Shown here piece after piece: positions 22,593 to 35,200 of a stretch of 64,000 nt of DNA. Position 1 is the first letter of the stretch. Every line of letters begins with the position of its first letter. Location of the stretch: the NCBI GenBank assembly GCA_037043015.1, contig CM073328.1, positions 793,409 to 857,408 on the forward strand, read 5' to 3'. The notes beneath the pieces are model-generated. The model was not told the origin of the DNA, did not search any database, and saw nothing but the letters and a program-made list of their open reading frames with translations. Source of the DNA: Bryum argenteum (Eukaryota > Streptophyta > Bryopsida > Bryales > Bryaceae). A program made the translations under genes and the position numbers.

Positions 22593-22688
22593 CAATGGTA
22601 GCCTATGGTTATAAGAAATAACCGGTAGGTATTATCCCATTGGTTATTTCTCATAAGTCATAACCACATGCTACTGATCATTGCCGGA
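22593..22688. repeat. Imperfect palindrome of about 95 bp
   Basis: CAATGGTAGCCTATGGTTAT...AGAAATAACC is followed by an inverted counterpart GGTTATTTCTCAT...CATAACCACATGCTACTGATCATTG. The arms are about 40 bp with gaps, enclosing some 15-20 bp. It could be a small foldback MITE; a clear target duplication is not visible. Confidence 0.6.
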
Positions 22689-22689
22689 T

Positions 22690-23690
22690 AACCGCAGTCA
22701 ATCAAACATCGATCATAAGCTTCCATCATCTGCGATCATCAGTATCTATCATCGCGATTCATCTTTTAGCCGTTGACTGAATTGACCAAGCCTTGTGTGA
22801 GGGGAAGTTACAGTTTTTGATATCATACATGTTTTCACTGAGGTTGTGTGCTTGCAAGACAAGAAATCTAATGAAAATTCACAACTTGGGTTTCGACAGG
22901 CGTTGATCGATCATTGACTTTCTAGCTTGACCACATGCAGGCTCTTCTACAATTTTTTCTAAATGTTGTATATTGCCCTAAGTTCGATCGATCGATTGTT
23001 GCACATGGTTACAAGCGATGGATCTGAGAATGAGAATTTCGGAAATGAAATTGAAGCAAACAAAGCTTTCAAATTGATGGATCAAGCGGAAAACAAAATG
23101 AACTAGGTTCTTTCAAATGTTGATAATGTATAGGGAGAACTTTGAACTGGTTCTGGGGTGTATAATTGGTGGCAATTGCACACTTTTTCTCAGTAGTTTG
23201 CCGAAGTCACTTATATCATTATTGCTTCGTTAAATGTAGAAAACTCACTCACTTGCACAGTTATTTGAGTTTTTTAAGTGTCTTAGGAGAATTAAAATAT
23301 ATGGAGGAAATTTATGATTGACTATGATTCAAACTTCTTAAAATATAATCATATTGTATTCATGTTCAAGGCAAATTCAAAGTTAATTGATTTAATCTCC
23401 CACATACTCTACACATTGTTAGAAATTGAGTCTCTTGCCCACTTCCAATGAGCATGCTAATCTCACTTTTAAGTTGTTATTCAACATCTTAAGGTAGAGA
23501 GCTCTAAATAGAGCGGTACCATGTATATTAGAGAGTGTCGTTTTTGGAAACCATTTTAGAAATATCTATAGTCTAGCTTCAAAATATCATAGCATATAGT
23601 TAAAGAGTACAAAATTGATGATTATACTTGGTCTATCCTTTCACTTACGTTGCTATGCACAAGGATCGCTTACACTATCAACTTTGTTAC
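22690..23690. other. AT-rich DNA, nothing assigned
   Basis: No supported feature. Confidence 0.5.
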
Positions 23691-23699
23691 AAATATTCA

Positions 23700-24023
23700 C
23701 ATGCTCAAATTTGAGCGATTAGTGAACACTCTACCACTCTAAATAACACATGATCGCAAGATTGTAACAAAACAAGCTAAACAAAACAACCTACAAAATT
23801 TTACCATTTTCACTTTGAAGTGAAAAGTTTATCAACAAAGCTACTACAATGAAAAAATTATTAACTAGTAAGTTTTTGACCTTCATCTCACTCACACCCT
23901 TGCATCAAAGAAAAAATGTCAGGCTCAAATATATCTTTGCAATGGTGAAACTGCCAAAAAATCTACAAAGAAATTATAAAATACTACGTTTATAGGATCA
24001 GATTGGATTGGAATGTATAGGGG
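23700..24023 (+). mobile_element. Truncated TTAA-family element, B type
   Basis: Matches element B around 13,620-13,860 (ACCATTTTCACTTTGAAGTG and following bases) and ends GTATAGGGG before TTAA (24,024-24,027). The other end and some of the interior are missing. Confidence 0.65.
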
Positions 24024-24126
24024 TTAAATTACCAAAAGTATCCCGCTTTAATTATATTATAACATTCAATGCTACAACAATATAGACATTATTGATATGT
24101 AGTGTTATTCACGATGCATATTAAAA

Positions 24127-24282
24127 AGACTAATAATGGTACACAAATCATTGAAAGTAGAGACTTGTATAATCATCTCCCTCATCCGTACATCACCCCT
24201 AGAAAGACTAATAATGTTACACAAATCATTGAAAGTAGAGACTTGTATAATCATCTCCCTCATCTCTACATCACCCCGTACA
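24127..24282 (+). repeat. 78-bp direct tandem duplication
   Basis: AGACTAATAATGGTACACAA and the following bases repeat at 24,205 with only a few differences. Recent by its low divergence. The 78-bp period keeps a reading frame, but no gene is supported. Confidence 0.9.
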
Positions 24283-25176
24283 AAGTTTACAAAAGAATGT
24301 ATGAAACAAATAGTTCTTCAACAAAACGAAAAACCTAATTAGAAACAAAAAATAATCTAAATCCGATGCACATAAAACTTAGTCAATGAAGTAATTTTTT
24401 TCTTACAAGACCATATACGCAAATACTTCACCTCAATATCCCATTTGTTGGGCCAAGGTCTCATCGTATACATGTTAGTGGAATTCCGTGAAATATGGGC
24501 CTTACGAGTATGCTTTTGACATTTCATTATTAGTCTATCAATTTATTCTTTAAAAAAGGTCCCTAATCTCATATTTGATACAAATTTAAAAACAAGAAAA
24601 TAGTTTACCCTCCTAAAACAAACACTATGGTAGGAACATCCAAAGGCAAGTGCCTTCCCATACGCGTGCATGCAAGATTCTTGCTCTTTTGAAGATCCGA
24701 TCACCCTATGTGTACCCTTGATGTACCCTGATCTTGCATACATGGAGTAGAGTTCCCAATTATAGGTTTACCTATAGTGGTCACGTTTAAAATCTGTAAG
24801 TCCTTAAAATATTGTAAAACAGGGAAACTTCGCATTTTCTTTTTTGCTAATTATTGAAAAATAAAAAGCTATATTTCCCACGAGTCCAAGTATAGTGAAC
24901 TTCTTAAATGTACATAAATAGGAGTTTCTATCATATGCGTTTTAACTTTTTCTTTTACCCGAATGCTCTGGCCCTACTTTTACTTTAAAGTACAGTATAC
25001 CTCGAAAGTGAGCATGGCGGTGGAATCGTCGTCCTTGATTGCCAATACAGCACCGAGGAGAGCTTTCCTTCAAGCTTCAATTAGGGTTCAGAAAGTAGAG
25101 TAGAGAAACTCTTTGCCGATGATGAAACAGAAGTGAGGTGCGATTAATTTAGAGTAACAAGGGAAGAGGAGGAGGG
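24283..25176. other. Intergenic DNA upstream of KIN17
   Basis: Probably holds the KIN17 promoter and leader. The pyrimidine- and A-rich run near 24,960-25,000 (TACTTTAAAGTACAGTATACC) is a candidate core region, but no firm TATA element is assigned. Confidence 0.4.
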
Positions 25177-27436
25177 ATGGGGAAGAACGAGTTTTTGACG
25201 CCGAAGGCGATCGCCAACAGGATCAAGGCGAAGGGATTGCAGAAGCTCAAGTGGTACTGTCAGATGTGCCAGAAACAATGCCGCGACGAGAACGGCTTCA
25301 AGTGTCACTGCCTCTCGGACGGGCACCAGCGCCAGATGCAGGTGCTGGGCGACAATCCCGAACGCTTCATCGATGGCTTCTCCGAGGAGTTCGAGCGGGA
25401 GTTTATGGAGCATCTCAAACGCTCGCATCGCAGCTCCCGTGTTGCCGCTACCGTTGTTTGGAATGAGTACATCGCGAATCGCCATCATATTCATATGAAC
25501 TCCACCAAATGGGCTACTCTCACAGGTAATGATCCCGTAACCCTAATCCATTGGTACAATTGTTTCCAATTAGCTCCACTCTAGCGATGGGCAACTCTCA
25601 TGCCAGCCCGTAACCTTGATTCAACAATACATTTATTTTCGATTAGCTCGATTTTAGCAATGGGCAATTCTCACAGGTGGATAGCCCGTAACCCTGATTT
25701 ATCGATACAACTCTTTACAATTAGCTCGATCTTAGCAATGGGCAACTCTCATGGGTACCGAGCCCGTATTAGTTCGAACTCAGCAACTCATATGTAACTC
25801 TAAACCATCGGTGCAGTTTTTTCCAGTTGGTTCGATTTTAGCAATGGGCAATTCTCGCAGGTACAGAGCCCGTAAGCCTGATCCATCAGTCGATTATATT
25901 ATAATAAGCCCGATATCACAATGATAGTAACTTGTGGCTTGTGCAGAATTTGTGAAGCATCTGGGGCGCACGGGCCAGTGCAAGGTCGATGAGACGCCCA
26001 AGGGTTGGTTCATTACATTTGTGGATCGGGAGCCGGAAACGCTTTTGAAAGAGGGGCTGAAGATCAAGAGAGAGCGGGCGGAGCTTGCCGACGAGGAGCG
26101 CCATGAAAAGGCACTGGCTGAGCAGATTGAGCGAGCTGCGAGGAACCATAACCCTGAGCTGGAGCAGCCGGAGCTTGAGAAGACCGAGTTGCGGAAACAA
26201 GAAGGCGAGAAGATAGGGTTTTCATTTGGAAGCAAACCTCGCGCTGAGGGGTTGCCTCCTCTGCCCAGCAATGGGAGCAACGGTCGACCTGCGAAAGCAT
26301 CAGTCTTCACAGAAGGTACGTTTTACTGAAAGTTTGTCTGTTTTCATTCACAGTTGCAGAGTTGAACTTGACCCTTTTGCCTTCAACAACAACTTCCTTT
26401 TCCTACCAATGAAGCTACTTATCAGGCTCTTGTTTAGTCTACAGCAGTCGGAATAATAAAACTCAATCATACACATCGGTAATATCACTTTCAAGTTGAC
26501 TGTTTCGTCCTCATGGTGCTCATCATAATTTACCCAAGCATGGTGGATTCATTGACCTTGTTATATGGGATACTCTCAAAGCCCTTCAATCACATTTCTG
26601 GGGATTTCTCTTTGGCACCGAGTAGGCATTGTCAATAATGGCTCCCACCTACTCACTGATTCTTAGGTATTGATAGCATCGGTAGCTAGGTTGGAGTTTC
26701 TATAATCTCAGCCTTGAGAGTATCTGGCGTTGTCCTAGGCATCGGTCGTCGGTGTAGGAATTAGTACTATATCAACCCCATTAGGTTGAATGCACACTCT
26801 ATGCCAGGCGTGAAGTTATTATTCATTGACTGCTTTGTACTGCACATGACTGTTATGACCTCATGTTGACATCGAATAATTTGAGTTTTTGGTCATCTGT
26901 AGATATGGAGAAAGGTGATTAATAGTGGTCGGGGCTGTGCAGATAAAGAAGACGATGAGAAGGTAACGAACGCAAGTAAGAAGGCGAAGAGAGAAGCTCC
27001 AGTGAAGGACAACAGGAACGGAGACGTGCTAATGCAGATAATGCGCGAGTCGGAGCAAGGGAAGGAGAAAGTGAACAGGAAGGATTACTGGCTGTGCGAG
27101 GGATTGATAGTGAAGGTGATGAGCCGGACATTGACAGACTATTACAAGCAGAAGGGAGTGGTGAGACGAGTGATCAGCAAGTACCTGGCGGAGATTGAGA
27201 TGCTGGACAGCAAGCATGTGCTCAAAGTGGACCAGGAAGAGCTCGAGACCGTCATCCCGCAAATCAATGGCGTGGTTCGCATCGTTAACGGTGCCTACCG
27301 AGGCTCCACTGCCAGATTGCTGTCCATTGACACTGCCAGATTCTCTGCCAAGGTTAGGATCGAGAATGGTGCTTATGATGGTAGAATTGTTACTGCCGAG
27401 TATGAGGATATTTGTAAAGTAGCTGGCTCCGAATAA
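25177..27436 (+). CDS. KIN17: KIN17, nuclear DNA/RNA-binding protein (3 exons, 403 aa)
   Basis: Exons 25,177-25,525, 25,947-26,315 and 26,943-27,436 join in frame (phases 1 and 1) to 403 residues, close to the usual length of plant KIN17. The N-terminus MGKNEFLTPKAIANRIKAKGLQKLKWYCQMC is diagnostic. A C2H2 zinc finger uses C28, C31, H44 and H50. The KIN17 winged-helix follows at about residues 51-160 (HMNSTKWATLTEFVKHLGRTGQCKVDETPKGWFITFVDREPE), then a charged helical linker. The C-terminal tandem SH3/KOW region holds DYWLCEGLIVKVMSRTLTDYYKQKGVV and GVVRIVNGAYRGSTARLLSID. KIN17 proteins act in DNA replication, repair and splicing-related RNA processing in the nucleus. Nothing is missing. Intron 1 is unusual: it is built of tandem copies that include the donor site. 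Confidence 0.95.
25510..25880 (+). repeat. Tandem repeat spanning the KIN17 exon 1 / intron 1 boundary
   Basis: The exon end GGGCTACTCTCACAG and following GTAATGATCCCGTAACCC are repeated downstream as GGGCAACTCTCATG (25,588), GGGCAATTCTCACAGGTGG (25,662), GGGCAACTCTCATGGGTACC (25,741) and GGGCAATTCTCGCAGGTACA (25,847). Spacing is about 75-105 bp. Two of the copies keep a donor-like CAG/GT. Confidence 0.85.
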
Positions 27437-27609
27437 TCTTACTACCTCTTGTACATTATCTTGAATTCAAAACTTGTGTGAAGGTTAGAAAAGTCACTGA
27501 ACAGCTTCGTATACGAAACATGTTTGGATTTTGTGATTCAAATTCAAACATGGGGAAAAACTTCTAAGTTTCATACGTAGAAACATTGTTATATTGTATG
27601 TACTGCAAA

Positions 27610-27959
27610 ATCCCGCACTTGAAAGTAGGTTTGTCATAACTACAGTATCCACAAGGATGCTATTGAGATGGTTTTGAACAACTTTTCAGATGGAGATTGA
27701 AGTAGCTTTATTGGTGGAATCTCCACTCCGAAGTGAAAACAATTAATTTTGAAACCTATTTTGCAAACTAATATGTTATGATTTCGCAATCTATGAGGTC
27801 TCATGACTCAAATTTTGATCTACATGACCTAATAGAAGTTCACGACAAATTTGTACGGTAGAGATCTTGGTACTTAACTTCATTTAACTTCATTATCATT
27901 TACGCCACTTTTCTTGAAAATGTGTTCTTTGGCTAAATATAGACTATGATGTGTAGGGG
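27610..27959 (-). mobile_element. Truncated TTAA-family element, B type, inverted
   Basis: Reverse-complement match to B near 13,466-13,760 (ATATGTTATGATTTCGCAAT and onward) ending GATGTGTAGGGG before TTAA (27,960-27,963). Lies in the 3' flank of KIN17. Confidence 0.65.
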
Positions 27960-27963
27960 TTAA

Positions 27964-29249
27964 AAACCTTCGTCTTCTAACTTCTGCACCTCATATATCC
28001 CTCACAATCCTATTATGACAACCTCCCAATTTAACTTTAAAAAATGTGGTTACTGTAAGTTAGGGTCACCATCCTCACAAACGTATCGTCCAGCATCTCC
28101 AAATCGTACTACAGTGACAGAGAGGAGAAATTTTGAGTGTAAACATTAGCGATTGCTCTCGAAGGGAAAAGGATTGAAAAACCTAAACATAGGGGAGTGT
28201 TGAATGTTCCTCTCAAACACAAAGTTAGTTGTGCCCGAAATTATAGGCTCATCAGCGTTCACTTCTAGCAGATCGAAATATGACTAGAACAATTTAATTT
28301 TGACTTATTCATTATGACTGAATTTTATTAAAATTTGTAAGTTTAGTGGCACATTACTTATTTTAGTCAAACTTGATTAGAAATATTCATGTGTGGCTAT
28401 ACTTTGCCACAACGGACAAGCCATACTAAGCATTTCTAGTCATTTCTCGATAGTTTATTAAGCACTTCTAGTCATTTGGTTATTTGGTTATATGGTTCAT
28501 TAAATAGTTATTTGGTTCATTAACTGTTTACTCATCATCCAATGAACACCATAAGTGTGCAAATACACTAGTTGCAATGGCAAATTGAAAACCCATGATA
28601 GATGACCCGATAGATGACCCCAAAACGGATGCAAAAGAATTTGGAGCTATGCTCAGAACAGCCAACACTCTCACTAGTAGGAATAGTGTCCAAAAATGTT
28701 GTCCGAAATTACTTGTCTCAAATGAGAGAAGAGATTTATGTCTAAAATGATTCATATTCGACTCATTCGACTCATTCTATACAGCTTTAGAAGTTTGACT
28801 AAAGTAAAATATTCACGGATGTACAACGCTTAATCTGCTAACATGTTGACCGTGAGTTGAAGTGTTTAAAAAATTAATTTAAGCTTCGGTAAAAGCATGA
28901 GATAATTCAATAAATGCTAGACAATGCTTCGGAACCATCCAGTTTAACCCACCATTTGGGGCTTCTAATTGAAAGGAAATAAAACAACTCTTGCCGCTCC
29001 CATTATACTGTACACTGGATTTTCCACCAATAATCAACAGAGCAGACAACACATGAATGAATACCTTAATATCTTAATGAGATAATGATGAGTAAGAAAC
29101 TGGGGATGATCCACATATTAAGAAAAGCTCTACTATGAAAATAATTCATTGGACTTCTAAAAGTCTCAGTCAACGTGCGACAAAAATGGCGTTGCCTGCA
29201 GGTGTAATATCCGGTATAGAATGTCTACTACTCATTTACAAGGGAACCA
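27964..29249. other. Intergenic DNA between KIN17 and the callose synthase 3' end
   Basis: The two genes converge here. AT-rich, no further gene seen; it presumably holds the callose synthase 3' UTR. Confidence 0.5.
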
Positions 29250-32200
29250 CTATATCGCAGCATTAGGATTATTTCCGGCCAGCAGGACAGAAATCTCCAG
29301 ACCACGACTGAAAGCTTGGTTGAAGACAAGACGCGTTTGAAACGTAGAGACGAAAGGGAACCACGAAAGGAGAGCGATAGGAATGAACAGTATCATTCCC
29401 ATGGCTGCATCATAGAGTCGAGCAATCCCACGTACCGATTTCCATAGCCCAAACCACTGGACCACGGGGCGAATTGCAATAGCGATCTGCAATAAACGAA
29501 CCTTGTCAGTGAATGCAATGAACTTTCTCATGGAGTAGTGTTGTAGATGTAGATACTTACGCAGAGCAGGCCCCAGCCAGTAGGAATGATTGCCAATGCA
29601 CTTGCAAACACATCGCCAATCGTGAGTGGCGTAAGGACGACTGCCACGCTCACGCCAGTGACGACGGCCAGAAACACGATGCCTTGAAGTAGTCGCACTA
29701 TCAGTTGGAAATTTGCTGAGGCCTTTTGGCTGAACGTGAATATCTGTACAGCAACAGGATCCGATCACCGATCTAATTCTGCAGCTACAAAGTGGTTTAC
29801 CACCTGGGCGACTTTCAAATTGAAGGATAGGCAGTGTTCAGTAACGCACATTTTATGAATTCAGGTATGAGAAGGTAACGATTACCTTGAATAGAAGGAA
29901 GACACCAACTATCACCACCCAGGAGTATCCATAAACCTGCGTCAATTCACAAAGAGGCGCTTACTAAAAACAAAGTCAAGCCCGTGAATCCTTTTGTGCA
30001 TGTCATAACGACAGTGTTGTACGAGATAACATCTTTATCGTTGTAAACAGACAGTAGTGGCTGGAGCTCGCGATAAGTCATGTTGAACTGTAGTTTCATC
30101 TTACGTAAAACAATCGACGTGTTCGACGTGTTCGAGGGTTTTAGAGCTCACCCAGAAGCTTTTGTCATTTCCTGCGGCATTCAGGGCATAGACGACACCA
30201 TACTGAAATATGAAAAACCGTAGGCTGAACAAGATTTCCCAGAACCGCCCTCTCGGTGTCTGAATATGTGCTTGCTCCTCATCCCACCAAACTTCCCAGC
30301 TCTTTTTCCCTTCATCTCCAATTCCTCCTTTGTGAAACAGCCAATTTGTCCAGTCTTCGAAGTCGATGACAGTCCTTTGAAAATGAAAACATGGTTAGAG
30401 CATTCGACAGGACCTAAGAGAAAACACTCTAGTTGAGAGAAAAACAGTCAGGGTTTGGTAATGGTTTGATGTGTCTTACTTCTGCCATTCAAATCCTGAA
30501 GGATTGAAAATGTAAGGGGCGTATAACCACGACAAAGCAAGAAACCAACTGCTAAATGTGAGAAGAATGTAGGAAGCTGTCGTCCGGTCATGCGCTCCGT
30601 ACACGAGATAAACAATCAGCAGCATTATAATTTCCATTCTGTGAATAAACCACGACAGTCAAAACATTAGTAGTTAAGTCATGATCTAAGATGGGGCATA
30701 CACCAAGATGAAGTTTTAACATAGGGAACACGAGTGGATTGAAAGGCACACAAATGTATCAGGAACAAAGACCAAGTACGAAGTATAGAGAAAGTGAAAA
30801 CGTTCAGGAAATTAAAAATGATCCGAACAAGAATCAGTTTTAGTATTATCGCATACTCTACCCTCTAAAAGATGAGAATGAATGGCATCAATAGTCGTAC
30901 CCTTTGACAAAATGACTACGTGCGTATGCACGGTAGTTTTCAGCGAAGGGAATATGTTCCACAACAAAGCCTCTGCCAGTTGCTTTGTACTGCACAAGAC
31001 ACAACAATCTTCACTAATTGCACACGAGAACATATGGTAAGGACAGCATCGTTGAGATCGGTAGGACTACTCGAAGCTCAAAGTGACAAGCTGAAACGGC
31101 ATAAACCAACAAGGGCAGAAGGTACTCAAAGATCTAGCAAGACTATTATTCAGCAAGATCAGAGGTTGATCTAAGAAACTGGAAGGATGTTGGATGGTGT
31201 TTCATCAAGCAGTGGCGAGTGGGAACATAAGGCATCGTCATCGAATATTTACCCGAACATCAGATTCATTAAGATTAAAGTATGAATCGAGACTTCTCTC
31301 ACCTTTGCACCTCCGTGAAGGATAGTCCGGCCAAAATAATGTGTTCGTGTTCCAAGTGAGAATGTGAAGAATACCGAACTCAATTGTAGCTGCATGGTGA
31401 AAAAGCTAATGACCGCCTACACATGACAACCAGAGACGTTAACAAAGATACATATATAGAGGGCTAGCAATGTATCTAAGATAATGTCATTCAAATAATA
31501 AACAGGGCATCGACTCGAAGATGGAACATAAAGTGTGTATACATAACTTAGATTTTCAGCTGATGCAAGTCAAGCACGATTGAAAGACTTAGCCAGTCAT
31601 CACACGGAATACACAGATTTGATAGGTGACTCGTAAAGAGCCGTACCCGCAAAACTCCTTGCTCCAAAATAAAGTTCACGATTATTGGCACGGCAGTGAA
31701 AACACCAATTTGGAGCAGAAACTGCGTGTCTAGGGCTGCTTGCAACGCCGTGTTCTCCAGTAAGCTGTTCGTCTTAAGTGCCTCATCAACACCTGAGAGT
31801 GCCTGAAATTCACCAAGAAAGTACTTATTTCGCAATCATCCATGACTCGGTTAACGTCAAACTGGTGGTCTGTCGACCTTAAGGATGTGCTAATATCAAG
31901 CTAAGTATTGCAGCAATAGTTGTACCAAGTAGGGATATAGCAAAAGCTTGGTACAACCAGCGAAAAACTAACAATAGAAAGTTAGAAGCTTCCATTTGTA
32001 CTAGGTGATCATCACGTACCAGATACACCTTCCCGTACAAGAACACGTAAACGGTCAAGACCGTCAGCTGCCAGAACAGAAAGCACAAGATTGAGGTGCT
32101 TGGCATCCAAGAAAGAACATCATAGTTTGAGATCTTACATGGAAAGACATGCATAAAATTGCAGGAGCTTCTAAGCGATGCAGAAAATTAGTAGGGCCAG

Positions 32201-35200
32201 GAAGGATTTGAGATCACCCACCATGGTTGTGAAGTAATACCCAACGGAAGTAAAGAAGAAGGAGCACATTCTGAAGAAGTCAAACAGCTGGCCCAACCGA
32301 TATATGTCACGACTTAGTGTTTGCTCTCCGTTTCCTGAAGCAACTTTCCCTTCGAAGGCAGCGATCTGATTTAAACCCACGTCTCGTCCCTTACCGCACT
32401 GCAATCCCAACCACAACTCTTCAGATCAACTAATAAAAAAAGAGTCAATAAACTTAAGATGGATATAATGTAGTGAACATTCAAGCGTGAAAGCGCATTG
32501 GCACGACGAACCTGAATGTACTCATGGTGGGTAATATTTCCTTGACGTAATGTTGAATTGAAACCTGCAGTATTTTCAAAGAGAAATTAAGTTGAAGTAT
32601 ATCATTTTTCTTGATCATCGCCTGAAGAAGAAGACAACCGGCAACACCAGCTTTGGTAGTGAAATTTTAAAACGGTTGGCTGAGGGCATCACACTTCAAG
32701 ACAGGTGGTTGAAGAGAACTTTTGACAAAAAAATAAGCAAGAATAAGCTACTTCAGTTCATGCAGATAGTATCGTAGGGATGCATTCATGGAGAATGATA
32801 GGAAGTAGGATACAAACCTGCGAATATGTCCTCACTAAGGTTAATCTGTTTTGAAGGTTTGCTGATACCACCCCGTGTAATATGGAAGATCCGATCAAAT
32901 ACATCTGGATGCCCATAATGCATCCTCACCCTAGACGAGAAACATAGAGTCACATTCATCAAAACCGGTACTTGATGTTTGAACAATCATGCTCAAGTAG
33001 TGTGTTACAATGTGATCCTCGTTGCTTAAAGCCAGATGGCCCAGTGAAATAATCTCAAAACGACTCACTTGAGTGGCTTTGCGAGGACTCGTTGCCCGAG
33101 CGTGACAAAGCTCCTCTCCTGCAGTGACATGAACCACGCCAACGACGAAACACTGCAAAAAGATAACCAGTTCAAAGATAATTCTAAGCAATGAAAATTC
33201 GATATTCCTCTGACATTGCATGTAAGCAGAAGCATATGACCAGGAAAATTCATGCACTGACATGAACCTGGAGAAACCGCAACATACCTGCCGGTGAAGA
33301 CATGCTCACGAACTCCAAGAATAGTAGGGCGACGAAGTCCGAGTTTCTTCGAATCGAACTCCTCCAGAAGATTGCGCATCTTATACGTTTCCTCAAGGTA
33401 GTGTTCCTGAATCCAGAATGTACTATGAGCAATATATCATTAATGTGTTCAAGCGTGAACGAAGGTACACTGATTACTTCGCACCCCTGAAGTAACTGCT
33501 TAAAATTATTATCGTATGCTCAGTGAAATAAATTTACTAAAAATAATGACCTGGTTCATGTCGATGGTCTGAAGGGCCTCTCCACGCGTGAATACAATCG
33601 CATGGTTCTGATTCTCAGGCTTTCCCTCTCCCAGAATGACTTCTCCCGGCAGCTTGATAGAATATATTTCCTGCAACGAAGAAGGTCTATTTGAGCGCAA
33701 ACAGATTGAAAAGTGAGGAATCTATACATGCGCAAATGGACTGCATGAGCTAAGCGGAGAAGAGGAATATATGTACATCTTTTCACACATGAAATATCTC
33801 ACTATAATATACCTGGTCTTTCCCACTTGGATCTGCTTTGACAAGCTTCGAGTAGTACTCAGTATACTGTTTCCCATCTATGATCTGCTTTGCTTCATGG
33901 ATGTAAGCTATCCTCAAGGAATCGTTCCTAGCAAACCAAGTTATGTCATCAGTTTCCTTGTCTAGCAAAATCACAATTTCAGAATCGTAATTCGCCTCAG
34001 CTCAGTAGGTTACATTGAAAAGAAGTAAAAGACAAAAAACCAGGGTAAGTCTAATCACATGACTTAAAGGCACATACTCATTGTGAAGCTTTTTCAAGAA
34101 TTTAAAGTTGTACATCCACTTAGCTGTTTGATAAGCTACAAACTACAAATATATCACAAGAGTAAACGTATAAGGAATTAAAAGAAACGTACATCTGCAT
34201 GAGATACAGAATGTCTGCAGCCCTGTCTTTATCAGCTTGGAAAAAACTGTTCTTCTGCTTCCCGTAGATTTGGGCAGAAACGACGTAACAAAACTTGAGC
34301 TCAGCCTGTGCTCGCGCACTTCGCACAAATGACCCCATTGGAGTGCGAGGTGTGCTCGCGTTGACGATTGCAAGCTCGTTCCCTTCGATATCGTGTCCTT
34401 CCTCCTCATCCTCTGCGTCAGTAGGAGCGAACCTTGATTCAGGTATCTGCTTTATTCTGATGTATGTTGTGCTAAAATGATAGGTAAGTGCGGAATAGAT
34501 AGCGTTCCTAACCTTCCACCGGTTTCTCTTCTAACAACACATGAGATTTATGGGGACATGTTTAGGTTTCAGAGCGTTAAGATTAAAATTTACTTTTGTG
34601 ATGAACACTTGGGACTATGCTCCGTATGATTCATGACATTACTCTGCCTCTGGATGTGGGAATTTCGGTAAGAAACGGTACCTGCTATGGACGCTCCCTC
34701 TTGCTGCGCTTGAAGTACAAGAGCCTTCTTATAATACATCATACCACGGACTGACAAACAACACCAGGTCAATAAAGATCCAGCTCCATGCTAAAAAGGT
34801 AACTCCAAATCCTCTACGGGTACCGCTGATCACATATTATGCCAACTTAGAGAAAACAAAAAAGTGCGATGCAACTAGAAATGAAGAATCACCAACAAAG
34901 TAATAAGATTCCTCTGGAGAAGGCACTCACTACAGTAACTGTCGTCAACATTACCCACCTGTTCGTGCAAGAGTCTGGCCTCGATAAGAAGCCCACAGAC
35001 GCAATTGAAGCGTATCAGTCACATCATTTTCTGTGTAGTGTCCCAGCTGACTGTATTCCACGCCTTCAAGCATCCTCTCGAGAAAGTTTCTCCACTCGTC
35101 TGCGTTCAAACAACCGGTCCGTTCAGAACAGAAATGCAGGGCACTAAAGAACGAGAAAATTCCATCCTCAGAAACTTCAGCATAGCTCTTGGATAATGGG

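Noticed and set aside
24102-24342. Two overlapping frames with a repeated peptide
   Set aside because: By-product of the 78-bp tandem duplication; no other coding sign.
28528-28755. Hydrophobic minus-strand frame downstream of callose synthase
   Set aside because: It is beyond the conserved C-terminal stop at 29,250 and matches nothing in the family.
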